DNA of 64,000 nt from Nocardia jinanensis (GTDB taxonomy: Bacteria > Actinomycetota > Actinomycetes > Mycobacteriales > Mycobacteriaceae). Where the stretch lies: positions 93,833 to 157,832 of the forward strand of contig NZ_BMMH01000012.1 in the NCBI RefSeq assembly GCF_014645735.1. Direction: 5' to 3'. The notes under the pieces were generated by a model that saw only the letters and a list, made by a program, of their open reading frames with translations, was not told the origin of the DNA and did not search any database. Of the stretch, positions 1 to 8,950 are shown one piece after another; position 1 is the stretch's first letter, and each line of letters starts with the position of its first letter. Both the position numbers and the translations under genes were made by a program.

Positions 1-1
1 C

Positions 2-301
2 GAACACATCCTCGGCGGCGCCGCGACGGTGGCTGTGTTCACCCTCATGATGGACGCCTCCGACCCCGACCACGCCGGAAGCGATTACACCCTGCTGGCC
101 TGCGCGGTGGTGACGGTGCAGGGTATCGCGGGATTCGCCGCGGGGACGGTGGGCGAACTGCTCGGCTACCCGGCACTTTTCGGAACGAGCCTGGTGCTGT
201 CGGGAATCGGTTGCGCGGCACTACTCATCGCGACGGATCGGGGAGCCGGGCCGGCCGGAGTCCACGCGGTGTGGGCGGCACCTACCCCGGCTACCCGCTG
301 A
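2..301 (+). CDS. MFS transporter, C-terminal part (cut by window edge)
   Basis: Only the last 99 codons are present; the reading frame is open to the window edge. Two hydrophobic segments are visible (around ACAVVTVQGIAGFAAG and FGTSLVLSGIGCAALL), separated by a short loop, followed by a short polar tail. The pattern FTLMMD..DPDHAGSDYTL resembles the last helices of PAT/RhtX-like major facilitator permeases, which move small solutes such as siderophores or muropeptides across the inner membrane. The substrate cannot be told from this fragment. The stop at 299-301 is followed by about 215 bp before the hemerythrin gene. Confidence 0.6.
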   Translation, partial: EHILGGAATVAVFTLMMDASDPDHAGSDYTLLACAVVTVQGIAGFAAGTVGELLGYPALFGTSLVLSGIGCAALLIATDRGAGPAGVHAVWAAPTPATR

Positions 302-516
302 AGCGCGACGCGCCCCGGGCCTACCCGCACACGCTGGTCCCGGGCGCGTGCCCGGCGACCGGAAACGAACGGGACGGCCGATAACCGGTGAGCCGGCGGC
401 CGGGCGGCTGGGTGGTGCGTTATCGTCTGCTCCCTGATGGACCTGCCGACCGGCCCGGAGCGCGGCCCGCCCCGGCGTTCGGTACCGACCCGAAGTGCGG
501 CACCAGGGAGGGAAGC

Positions 517-1098
517 ATGGACATTACCGACCTGATCCTCGACGACCACCACGAGCAGCGGCGATTGTTCGCGATCCTGGAGCAGATCGACCGCGGGGAT
601 ACCGCCGCGCTGTCCGCGATCTGGGGCAGACTGGCCGCCTTCCTCGAACTGCACGCGCAAGCGGAGGAGGAGATCTTCTACCCAGCGCTGCTACAGGTCG
701 GTATCGCGGCCCGGCGCGCGGCCGGGGTGGAGGAAGAGACCCTCGACGCTGTCCACGACCACAACGAGATCAGGGATGCTGTCGCGGAAGTGGCGCGGCA
801 CCGAGTCGGCTCCGAGGACTGGTACACGGCCGTCGCGGCAGCCAACACGGCCAACAGCGACCATATGGCCGAGGAAGAACGCGAGGGCCTCACCGACTTC
901 CGCCGCCTGGCGAAGCTGCCACGCCGTCATCAGTTGGCCGTCACCTTCGCCGCGTACGAGGCAATCAACTACGCCGGTGTCCGACCGGTCGACAAGGATC
1001 CCGCCGGTTACGTCCGCGCAGCCGAGGAAAAATCGCGGACCGCTGCGAGTGGATCGCTGAGTGTCGGCACCCTGAAGCAGAATCGAGCCTCCACCTAA
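517..1098 (+). CDS. hemerythrin HHE domain protein
   Basis: This 193-residue protein opens with DLILDDHHEQRRLF, then has HAQAEEEIFYP, VHDHNEI and SDHMAEEE. These are the spaced His/Glu residues of an HHE (hemerythrin-like) cation-binding four-helix bundle that carries a di-iron site. Such proteins bind O2 or NO or act in iron/oxidative-stress handling; the exact role here is not known. The ATG at 517 is chosen because a purine-rich ribosome site (GGGAGGGA) lies just upstream and the HHE fold begins at once. The open frame extends to 388, but that extra part has no domain character. The last 25 residues look disordered. It appears to be a single-gene unit. Confidence 0.85.
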   Translation: MDITDLILDDHHEQRRLFAILEQIDRGDTAALSAIWGRLAAFLELHAQAEEEIFYPALLQVGIAARRAAGVEEETLDAVHDHNEIRDAVAEVARHRVGSEDWYTAVAAANTANSDHMAEEEREGLTDFRRLAKLPRRHQLAVTFAAYEAINYAGVRPVDKDPAGYVRAAEEKSRTAASGSLSVGTLKQNRAST

Positions 1099-1427
1099 AA
1101 GAAGACCGCCCGGCCTCCCTGGAGTTCGCCCGCATCCGGCGGCCTATCCCGAAACTCGTGTTCTCGCGCACGCTGAATTCGGTGGCAGGCAACACGCGCC
1201 CGGGGCTATCGACGACCTCGCCACCGAGGTCGACAGGCTGCGCCGACGGCCGGGTGCCGGGGTGGTATCCCTCGGCCGACCTCTGGATCTGCGCCTGACC
1301 GAGTCCCGAATTCTCGGCACCCGCGTCGTCTACCTTCGCTACCAGCGCACGCGCTGAGCAGGTTATACCGCCGATACGAACGTGGTGTCGGAGCTGTGCG
1401 AACCCGCCCCGGACGCCCGAGGCTCGC
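1099..1427. other. intergenic, no convincing gene
   Basis: No start codon with a ribosome site is visible. One plus-strand frame stays open from about 1100 to a stop near 1357 and ends in a codon-biased stretch (VVSLGRPLDLRLTESRILG), which could be the 3' remnant of a lost gene, but no family is recognised. Given the gene stumps that follow, this is probably decayed DNA. Confidence 0.3.
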
Positions 1428-1571
1428 CTGGCCGGCAAATTTCGCGGCGGCCTGCGCGGTGACCGGGGTGAAGAGGTTGATCAGATTGCCATCGGGGTCG
1501 CGAAACAGCAACGACCGGTTCCCCCATGGCATCGTCGTGGGCTCGTTGACGAAATCGTTCGCTCCGCCCAC
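1428..1571 (-). pseudogene. VOC/glyoxalase family protein, C-terminal remnant
   Basis: About 48 codons on the minus strand read GANDFVNEP, then MPWGNRSLLFRDPDGN and LINLFTPVT. This is the typical last beta-alpha-beta-beta module of a vicinal-oxygen-chelate protein (the FRDPDGN turn and final metal-ligand region). The N-terminal two thirds are missing: at 1571 the sequence changes directly into another gene fragment on the opposite strand. The frame also runs past the usual end without a stop. It is therefore a remnant, not a working gene. Confidence 0.6.
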
Positions 1572-1572
1572 C

Positions 1573-1905
1573 GGCTTCGAGCCGGCCGCTCATCTGCTGT
1601 CCGCACTTGCCACGGCGCCCTACCGGCACGAGGTATCGATCCGAGTTCAGGGCACACTCACCCAAGTCCGCGCACTGCTCCCCGCGACGATCGCGACCGT
1701 GCGCGAGATCGACTCCCCACCGCCTGACACTCGCCCGTGGGTGCGGGTCCGAATACGGGCCGAACAACTGGACTGGATTCCCCCCGTACTCGCCGGTCTG
1801 AACCGCCCGTTCGTCATCGAGCACCCCGATATTCTCAACGACGCTGTGCGCGCCCTGGCCCGCCGACTCACAGCGGCCGCCGACGAATCCGAAACCCACG
1901 GGTAG
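1573..1905 (+). pseudogene. YafY-type WYL-domain regulator, C-terminal remnant
   Basis: About 110 codons read TAPYRHEVSIRVQG, then WVRVRIRAEQLDWIPPVLAG and FVIEHPDILNDAVRALA. This matches the C-terminal part of actinobacterial HTH/WYL regulators, where a PYRH motif precedes the WCX extension and a final RPFVVE.P.LR.AV.ALA helix. The N-terminal helix-turn-helix and WYL core are absent, and the open frame upstream (1396-1570) is only the antisense of the VOC remnant. A deletion that removed both 5' ends of a divergent VOC/regulator pair explains the layout. It is unlikely to be functional. Confidence 0.55.
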
Positions 1906-2006
1906 AAACCGGATGCCGGAGCAGGTTACCTGCCCCGGAACGGTTCGAGTAACAAGCGCGACCCCTGTGCGATGTGTTCAGACAACATCAAACCAGGAGG
2001 TTCCAA

Positions 2007-2324
2007 ATGCTGTCTGCGAAGCGGCTTGCCGCCGGCGCCGTCGTTGCCACCGCGACTGCGGCCACTGTGCTCGCCGGTGGTGGCGTGGCCCAGGCCGACG
2101 TACCGGTGTGGCAGGCCAACTGTCACGTTTACAACGTCTTCAATACCGGCGGAATGGCCAATTGCGAGCTGCCGACCTGGCACCAGGTGAAGCTCACCTG
2201 CGTTGCCTGGCCCGTCCCGTTCACCTACTGGAAGTACGGCCCGGTGCAATACGGGCAGAACCAGTCCTGGGCCAGTTGCGACTCGTTCAACGCACTGGTG
2301 GGGATCGAGGTCATCCAGGCGTAA
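2007..2324 (+). CDS. small secreted cysteine-containing protein
   Basis: A 105-residue protein with a clear Sec signal peptide: KR near the N-terminus, a hydrophobic core (AAGAVVATATAATVLAGGG) and an AQA-D cleavage site around residue 31. The mature part is about 75 residues and has four cysteines (QANC, MANC, KLTC, WASC), enough for two disulfides. It is rich in Trp, Tyr and Asn, as in small exported beta-sheet proteins of Nocardia and mycobacteria. A strong ribosome site (AGGAGG, about 2-4 bases into the spacer before TTCCAA) fixes the ATG at 2007. No enzyme motif is seen, so the function is unknown. It is flanked by long intergenic DNA on both sides. Confidence 0.75.
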   Translation: MLSAKRLAAGAVVATATAATVLAGGGVAQADVPVWQANCHVYNVFNTGGMANCELPTWHQVKLTCVAWPVPFTYWKYGPVQYGQNQSWASCDSFNALVGIEVIQA

Positions 2325-2748
2325 TTCGCGCCCGGCCGATCTGCCCGGTGCTCGTTCCCTCGCGGCCGGACACCATGCCGCAGCCGAGTCTGCCGCATGC
2401 ACCGTTTTGCCGCATACCGCGATGACAGCGCCGCAGCGACCGGTGAGGCACGTCGCGAGAACGCGTCGTCGCACGAGCGCGGTCACGGTATGTGACAAAC
2501 GGCCGGCCCCGTGGCGTTCGTACGACGCACCGCCACAACACCGCGAGGAGATGGTGCATCGTTCACAACGAAACAGACAAACTATGTGATCCCGGGCCGT
2601 AGCCGCGCCCGCCGTCCGCTCACTAGCATTTCCGCCACGGCGTGACGAAAGCGGTAGTGAGCATGGCTGACACGATCTGGCAAGTTGTCCACCAGAGCAC
2701 GCGCTGCGCCGACTCCCACCGGCTACCGACCGCGGCGCGCCGGCTCTG
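2325..2748. other. intergenic region, no gene seen
   Basis: This is a 424-bp spacer. Frames here are open by base composition only and lack ribosome sites. The part from about 2540 to 2650 is less GC-rich than the surroundings and probably carries the promoter of the metallopeptidase gene, but no clear -35/-10 pair is visible. Confidence 0.3.
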
Positions 2749-3663
2749 GTGAAGGCACCCGCTTCCGGGCCCGTCTCAGCGGCTCTGCGCCGGGCTGGAG
2801 CACAGTTGTCCCGAGCCCTGAACCCCGCGGCGATCCACACATCCGCCAAATACCGGAGTTTCGCTCGCGGCGTGCGGAGGACAGACGAACTGCCGGAGGC
2901 TGATCACCGCTCGATTCGCTCCAAATGGTATTTGGTGGGCGCAGCGGTGGGTGGATGGGCGGCCGGATCGGCGATATTCCACGCCGTCTACGAGGACCAG
3001 CCGGCCCCGCCGGTTACCTCCGAGATCGACCCCGCCGTAGAACGCCTCGCCGAGATGTCTCCCTTTCTGCGACAACAGTTGGCGGATCTGCGAGCCGAAG
3101 GATGGACGATCGGGTACGGCGCCATCGATTCCCTCGGCGCGACCCGGATGAAGTCCAAAACGATAGTGATCAACGAATCCCTGAAGAACGATCCGTTGGA
3201 AGCTACGTCCGTACTCGCGCACGAAGTCGGGCACGCATATCCCGGCCGCTTCGACGTCGAGCCCTTGTCACCCCGGTCCGATGAGGACTACGACGACTGG
3301 CTCGAACGGAATCTGTGGCTGCGCCGACTCTCCGAAGCCGAAAGCGAACTGGTAGCCGCTCAGGTGCGCTCGGAGATCAGGAGCGGAGGAGGCCCGGATA
3401 TCGGACGGGTCGAAGACTATACGGTGGGCCTCTACCACGCGATCGGCGCAGGCGTTCTGTCGCGAGACGAAGCGCGCGAGCGTATGACCGAACATCTCGA
3501 CTGGTACTCGTTCGAGTACTACCGGTCGGAACACGAAAAGCTATGGGACAGGCAATACGCCGATACACACGGTCCGTCGGTGGAGCGGTGGGATCGCGCC
3601 GGGTCATCAGGCCCTCCGAAAATGCCCCAGCCCATTCCGGAGACAAGCAACCCCTACCAGTAG
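2749..3663 (+). CDS. membrane-anchored putative zinc metallopeptidase (HEVGH)
   Basis: This 304-residue protein has one membrane segment at about residues 61-80 (WYLVGAAVGGWAAGSAIFHAVY). A protease-like domain follows, in which KTIVINESL precedes the zinc motif HEVGHA (HExxH). About 60 residues later comes SEAESELVAAQVRSEI, with a glutamate that could be the third ligand. The pattern resembles the putative metallopeptidase domain (DUF6782-like) found inside polymorphic toxins, but here it stands alone on a membrane anchor. The C-terminus is a proline-rich tail. The GTG start at 2749 has no good ribosome site, so the true start may be further in. Substrate and role are unknown. Confidence 0.6.
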   Translation: MKAPASGPVSAALRRAGAQLSRALNPAAIHTSAKYRSFARGVRRTDELPEADHRSIRSKWYLVGAAVGGWAAGSAIFHAVYEDQPAPPVTSEIDPAVERLAEMSPFLRQQLADLRAEGWTIGYGAIDSLGATRMKSKTIVINESLKNDPLEATSVLAHEVGHAYPGRFDVEPLSPRSDEDYDDWLERNLWLRRLSEAESELVAAQVRSEIRSGGGPDIGRVEDYTVGLYHAIGAGVLSRDEARERMTEHLDWYSFEYYRSEHEKLWDRQYADTHGPSVERWDRAGSSGPPKMPQPIPETSNPYQ

Positions 3664-3746
3664 GGACAGAGTCACCGGGCCAACGGAGACCTACCGTCGA
3701 AATCCCGTAATGCCGATGAGCGTGTCCCGCTGCTAGAGGGCCGTTG

Positions 3747-3776
3747 TCCGACAATCAGTCGGCCCGACTTGTCGGA
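3747..3776. repeat. inverted repeat between convergent genes
   Basis: TCCGACAA at 3747-3754 pairs with TTGTCGGA at 3769-3776 (8 bp, perfect, 14-base spacer). It lies between the 3' ends of the metallopeptidase gene (+) and the CGNR gene (-), so it may be a weak bidirectional stop. There is no T-tract. Confidence 0.35.
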
Positions 3777-3884
3777 TATCTCGCCCACTCGACACGATTT
3801 CTCGACACCGTCCGACTTCGATCGCACCCAGATGGTGCGGTCAGCCCTGGCCAGGGTGCAACAACCGAAACGATTCTCAGCAGG

Positions 3885-4493
3885 TCAGTCCACCTTCGAC
3901 TTGGCGCGGGCGTAGGCGCGGGCTGCGCGAGCGCGGTCGCCACAGCGCGTCGAGCACCAGTGACGGCGGCCGTGGCGGATCAGGTACCGATTGCACGGGA
4001 CGGAGGCGCAGGTGGTCAGGAAACCGGCCTCGGCGCCGGTGAGTAGGTCGGCCGTATCTGCGGCGAGCGTCGCGAGCGCGCGGTCGAGGATCTCGTTGGG
4101 CGGACACAGCGCAGCGCGGTAGGGGCCATTCGTCTCATCCCATCGCAGCAGGGCAGCCGTTGGGGTCCTGCTCAACGCGTCGTTGACGGCGGACAGCGCT
4201 GCAGGCAATACCGGCTGCCGCGCGACACGGGCGGCGAACAATGCCCTGATGTGTTCGCGCAGCACGCGCAGCTGCGTCGCGCACATCTCCTGCACTCCGG
4301 CATCGGCAGGCGCGAGGCCGCGTTCGGCGAGCCACCGATTCGTCGATTCGGGGGTGCCGAGCAGGTCGATGAAGTGTCCGCCGGGCAGCACATAGGCGCT
4401 GTCGGCGAAGTCGAGAGCGAGGTACTGCTCAGCCCCGGGTGCGGGCGGTAACGCAGCGGTCGAGATCTCTCGCACGGCTCTCATATTTCTCAT
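3885..4493 (-). CDS. CGNR zinc finger (ABATE-type) putative regulator
   Basis: A 202-residue protein. The N-terminal part (LALDFADSAYV, then FIDLLGTPESTNRWL) fits the stress-induced ABATE domain of actinobacterial regulators. The C-terminal 45 residues hold the treble-clef zinc finger: CASVPCNRYLI, then HWCSTRCGDRARAARAYAR. The family signature CGNR reads PCNR here, but the four zinc-binding cysteines are present. Such proteins are predicted DNA-binding regulators. The ATG at 4493 (or a second ATG at 4484) begins beside a 12-bp inverted repeat shared with the divergent gene, which suggests autoregulation. The longer open frame to 4667 runs antisense through the neighbour and is not used. Confidence 0.75.
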   Translation of the reverse strand: MRNMRAVREISTAALPPAPGAEQYLALDFADSAYVLPGGHFIDLLGTPESTNRWLAERGLAPADAGVQEMCATQLRVLREHIRALFAARVARQPVLPAALSAVNDALSRTPTAALLRWDETNGPYRAALCPPNEILDRALATLAADTADLLTGAEAGFLTTCASVPCNRYLIRHGRRHWCSTRCGDRARAARAYARAKSKVD

Positions 4494-4509
4494 GTTACGG
4501 CTTGCTTTT

Positions 4510-4541
4510 ATCCGTGAGAACAGCCTACCGTTCTCACGGAT
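4510..4541. promoter_or_regulatory. 12-bp perfect inverted repeat, likely operator
   Basis: ATCCGTGAGAAC (4510-4521) is repeated inverted as GTTCTCACGGAT (4530-4541) with an 8-base spacer. A third half-site ATCCGTGAG lies at 4554-4562. The element sits between the divergent CGNR gene and the broken metallohydrolase gene, the classic place for a regulator that controls itself and its neighbour. Which protein binds is inferred only from position. Confidence 0.6.
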
Positions 4542-4572
4542 ACATGTAGCTTCATCCGTGAGGAGTTTGCTG

Positions 4573-5718
4573 GTGGCTTCTGCAGGCACAACTGATCGGC
4601 AGGTCTGCGTCCGCGTATTCGGCGGTCCGACCGCACTATTCGAATACGGCGGGCTCAGGTTCCTCACCGACCCGACCTTCGACGCGCCCCGCGACTACCA
4701 GCAGGCCGGCGGCCTGCTGACCAAGACAGCGCCGGCCGCCGCCGCGCCGGCCGACCTCGGCCGCGTCGACGTGGTTCTGCTCTCACACGACGAACACCCC
4801 GACAACCTCGACCACTCCGGCCGGGCCCTGCTCGCCGACGTGCCGCTCATCCTCACCACGCCCGGTGGCGGGCAACGCCTCGGGAACCGGGCCAAAGGCC
4901 TGGTCGACTGGGAATCGATCGAGCTGGCTCGCCCCGGCGGCGGCACGATCACCGTGACGGGCGTGCCCGCGATCCACGGGCCGGGCGCACGCGAGGAGGT
5001 CGAACCGATCACCGGCCAGGTCGTCGGATTCGTACTGACCGGGAAAGGCCTGCCCACCGTCTATGTCAGCGGCGACAACGCCTCGCTCACCGCGGTCGAG
5101 GAGATCGCCGAACGTTTCGCACCGGTGGACACCGCCATCCTCTTCGCCGGAGCGCCCACTTCGCTGTTCTCTTCGACGGTGCGCCGATCGTCCTCGACAG
5201 TACCCAGACCGCCGCGGCCGCCGAACTCCTCGCACGACCACGGCCACAGTACCGCCGCCTCCGGCCTCGTCATTGCCATCCACATCGGCGCGATGTACCT
5301 GCCATCGCCGCTGACGGGCCGGCTCGTAGATCGCTATGGCCGCTCGACCATCGCCGCCGTCTCCGGGCTGACCCTGCTCGGCGCCGGAGTCGTCGTTTGT
5401 GCCGCCGGTGAATCCGTCACCCTGTCGGCGGCGGCACTCACGCTGCTCGGTCTCGGCTGGAACTTCGGCCTCGTCGCAGGCACCGCGATCGTCACCGACG
5501 CCGTGCCGCTGGCTACCCGTGCCAGAACCCAGGGCCTGGTCGACCTCACCATCGCCATCGCGGGCGCGGCCGGCGGCATGGCCTCGGGGCTGGTCGTCGC
5601 CGCTGCCGGCTATCCCGGACTGGCCATCGGCGGTGGCATCCTGGCATCGGCCACCGTGCCCGCCGTCGCCGCCGCGCGCAAATCCCCACCCGGCTGGGCG
5701 GTGTTTCACAAGCAGTGA
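4573..5718 (+). pseudogene. broken metallo-beta-lactamase-fold hydrolase fused to MFS transporter C-terminus
   Basis: The first 195 codons from the GTG at 4573 (AGGAG at 4561-4565) form an UlaG/YtnP-like metallo-beta-lactamase fold: LFEYGGLRFLTDPTF, VDVVLLSHDEHPDNLDHSG, VPAIHGPG and VYVSGDNA. Note HDEHPDNLDH, the form of the HxHxDH motif in this family. Near 5155 the frame breaks: the natural continuation (VLFDGAPIVLDSTQTAAAAE) is in another frame. From about 5230 the open frame is instead the C-terminal half of an MFS exporter, with HGHSTAASGLVIAIH, the loop GRLVDRYGRS and four hydrophobic helices. The chimera lacks the end of one protein and the start of the other and is almost certainly not functional as either. 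Confidence 0.7.
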
Positions 5719-5871
5719 AGATGTGGGCCCACCCAAGGCGCACGTTCGGCTGCCCGACTACGCGGGGGTGCTGGACTCCAGGGCGTCGACAGGACCACCG
5801 ATCACCTCGCCGACGCCATAGGTGCCACCTCACGTGCCGCGAGGGACGACGCCTCGGTAGGTGTTGAGCCG

Positions 5872-5896
5872 CTACACGTTGAAGCGGAACTCGACC
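5872..5896. repeat. 25-bp direct repeat, displaced copy of ychF 3' end
   Basis: These 25 bases are identical to 6850-6874, which are the stop codon and last seven codons of ychF. No other part of ychF is present here. The two copies flank the VapBC pair at a spacing of 978 bp, like the direct repeats left by an integration or duplication event. Confidence 0.65.
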
Positions 5897-5944
5897 GGGT
5901 TCCGCAGCCTAACAACCTTCACAGCGCATAGCCCATTCGATCCA

Positions 5945-6358
5945 CTACAAGAGAGTCTCGACAGGCTGTCCAGTGATATCGGCGATCAGTTCGAAATCCT
6001 TGTCCACGGCGAGCACGGTCAGGCCGGCTTTCTCGGCGGTGGCGGCGATCAGCAGGTCGGGGATGGACGGCGCCCGATGCTGTCCACGGTCAGCGAGCAG
6101 CATCTGCACCTCCCAAGCCCGATCCTCCATTGCGGGAGTCAGGTGCTCGATCGGCATCAGGGTCAGTGGCGGGGACGCGAAGGCACGTCGTCCCGCTGTT
6201 CCCGAACGAGCCGAGAACCCGAGTTCGAGTCGCGTGATCGTCGAGAGGTGCACGAGACCACGTTCGATTCGCGCATTCCACTCATCGAGGTTCCGAGCCT
6301 GGCCCAACTGCATTCTCGCGTAGGCCGATTTGTCGACGAGCCAGCTCGTCACCGCCAT
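5945..6358 (-). CDS. VapC-type PIN-domain toxin
   Basis: A 137-residue PIN-domain ribonuclease. It starts MAVTSWLVDKSAYARM (acidic residue 1 in VDKSA), has an acidic ITRLELGFSAR (E), and ends with SIPDLLIAATAEKAGLTVLAVDKDFE (acidic residues 3 and 4). VapC proteins are Mg-dependent endoribonucleases that cut specific tRNAs or rRNA until bound by the cognate VapB. The ATG at 6358 overlaps the end of the upstream antitoxin gene by about 10 bp, which gives translational coupling. The pair lies inside the interval bounded by the ychF-derived direct repeats and so was probably acquired. Confidence 0.85.
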   Translation of the reverse strand: MAVTSWLVDKSAYARMQLGQARNLDEWNARIERGLVHLSTITRLELGFSARSGTAGRRAFASPPLTLMPIEHLTPAMEDRAWEVQMLLADRGQHRAPSIPDLLIAATAEKAGLTVLAVDKDFELIADITGQPVETLL

Positions 6359-6573
6359 GCGGAATCCATTACCGAGGGGTCCGAAAGGTCGCTGAACGCT
6401 TCCGCAGACCGATCCCAATCCTCGGGAGTGAGAGTGGCGCCCTGCACGGGCGGCGTCCGACCCTCCAACTTCCGACGCAGGTATTCGTTGCGCGACAGAC
6501 CGAGGGCGGCAGCATCGGCATCGATGCGATCCACCGCTTCGTCGGACAGGCCGCGAATGAGAACGTTCGGCAT
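6349..6573 (-). CDS. VapB/FitA-type ribbon-helix-helix antitoxin
   Basis: A 74-residue protein with an N-terminal ribbon-helix-helix (MPNVLIRGLSDEAVDRIDADA, then GLSRNEYLRRKLEG), as in FitA-like VapB antitoxins. The acidic, tryptophan-containing C-terminus (TPEDWDRSAEAFSDLSD) is the usual toxin-wrapping segment. It neutralises the PIN toxin encoded just downstream and, with it, represses its own promoter. The ATG at 6573 has a good ribosome site (GGGAGGTGGG). A 16-bp palindrome about 23 bp upstream is the likely operator. Confidence 0.85.
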   Translation of the reverse strand: MPNVLIRGLSDEAVDRIDADAAALGLSRNEYLRRKLEGRTPPVQGATLTPEDWDRSAEAFSDLSDPSVMDSAWR

Positions 6574-6595
6574 GATTTCCCACCTCCCAAAAGAT

Positions 6596-6611
6596 TGATA
6601 TCATGATATCA
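6596..6611. promoter_or_regulatory. 16-bp perfect palindrome upstream of vapB, likely operator
   Basis: TGATATCATGATATCA is a perfect palindrome 23-38 bp before the antitoxin start, in an AT-rich patch of otherwise GC-rich DNA. Ribbon-helix-helix VapB proteins bind such short palindromes over their own promoters. Confidence 0.65.
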
Positions 6612-6849
6612 CCTGCGGGTGATGACACTGGCCAGGTCGCTACCACACAGCCGGCACATGCCCGGGCGCTATGAACCAGAACACCTCCGACGGCACCCCA
6701 CCGCTGTCGAACGCCGACACGATCAGCCACGAATCGGTCGAAGTCGGCGCGTGCGTCGACGAGCCGTGCAGCCCTCCGCCCCGATACACCATATCGGTGC
6801 GGAACCAGCGTGAGCCCGACCGATTGCCAGACGTTCGACCGGAACTCGA

Positions 6850-7929
<1,080 letters not shown>

Positions 7930-8103
7930 GAGGACAGCAGTCTACGCGGGTAGCCGGGTGGGTCGGCGGTCGGCCGTACCGTGTGCGCGGGCGCCCGCTC
8001 GGAGGCTCGCGGCGTAGACGGTGAACTTCATACGGTCGCCCGGCTGCTCGGTGGATTCGCGGGCTCGAGCCCGATGCGCCCGTTCCGGCGTAGCGTGACA
8101 CCT

Positions 8104-8946
8104 ATGGAGCCGACCTCACAGGTGGTGACGGCCCACCCCGCCCCCGCACTGGCCGCCTTCATCGACCGGTACGTCGGATACCGCATGTCCGGATTCGAGG
8201 CGGGACTGCACCGCGGGCTGCCGTCCCGGCATATGACGTTCATCGTCGCCATCGGACCCTCCATCGACGTCATCAGCCAGACCGACGCCCGCCAATCCCC
8301 GGACGACTACCGCTGTGTGCTGAGCGGGCTCCAGGACACTCCGGCGATGATCGCGCACGACGGCACCCAGGAAGGTGTGGCCATAAAGCTCACTCCGCTG
8401 GGCAGCCGGGCGTTGTTCGGGCTGCCCGCGGCGGAACTGTGGAGTACCTCGATCGAGTTCGCCGACCTCATCGGCTCACCGGGTCGGCAACTATGGGAGG
8501 AACTGCAGGAGCAGACCGGGTGGCCGCAGCGGTTCGCGGCATGCGACCGGGTACTGACCCGGTTACTGGTCCCGGAGCGAGCGGTGGGACCGGAACTCAG
8601 CTGGGCGTGGCGCGCGGTGGCGGGATCGCACGGGACGATCGGGGTGGAAACGCTCGCCGAGCGCGTCGGCTGGAGCCGCCAGTACCTCACCAAACGGTTC
8701 ACCGGCGAGTTCGGCTCGAGCCCGAAGGTAGCGGGGCGGGTGGCCCGGTTCGAGCGGGCCAAGCAGATGCTGCTGCACACCCCGTCGTTCGTATCGATCG
8801 CCCAGGTTGCGGCCACCTGCGGTTATTACGACCAGCCGCATCTCAACCGTGAGTTCGCGCGACTGGCCGGATGCAGCCCGACGCAGTGGCTGGCCGAGGA
8901 GATTCCATCCGTCCAAGACCCGGAGATGGCCGGCGAGCCAGGCTGA
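8104..8946 (+). CDS. AraC-family transcriptional regulator
   Basis: A 280-residue regulator. The N-terminal ~150 residues form the ligand-sensing half. The C-terminal ~100 residues carry two helix-turn-helix units: IGVETLAERVGWSRQYLTKRF and FVSIAQVAATCGYYDQPHLNREF, ending with AGCSPTQWL, the AraC signature. The ATG at 8104 is used because the frame before it has no domain content. The gene ends 4 bp before the ATG of a VOC-family gene, so the two form one operon, and the regulator probably controls this pair. The inducer is unknown. Confidence 0.9.
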   Translation: MEPTSQVVTAHPAPALAAFIDRYVGYRMSGFEAGLHRGLPSRHMTFIVAIGPSIDVISQTDARQSPDDYRCVLSGLQDTPAMIAHDGTQEGVAIKLTPLGSRALFGLPAAELWSTSIEFADLIGSPGRQLWEELQEQTGWPQRFAACDRVLTRLLVPERAVGPELSWAWRAVAGSHGTIGVETLAERVGWSRQYLTKRFTGEFGSSPKVAGRVARFERAKQMLLHTPSFVSIAQVAATCGYYDQPHLNREFARLAGCSPTQWLAEEIPSVQDPEMAGEPG

Positions 8947-8950
8947 GAAC

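Noticed and set aside
1142..1357. Plus-strand open frame ending LRYQRTR
   Set aside because: Some coding bias, but no start codon with a ribosome site and no family match; kept only as a note on decayed DNA.
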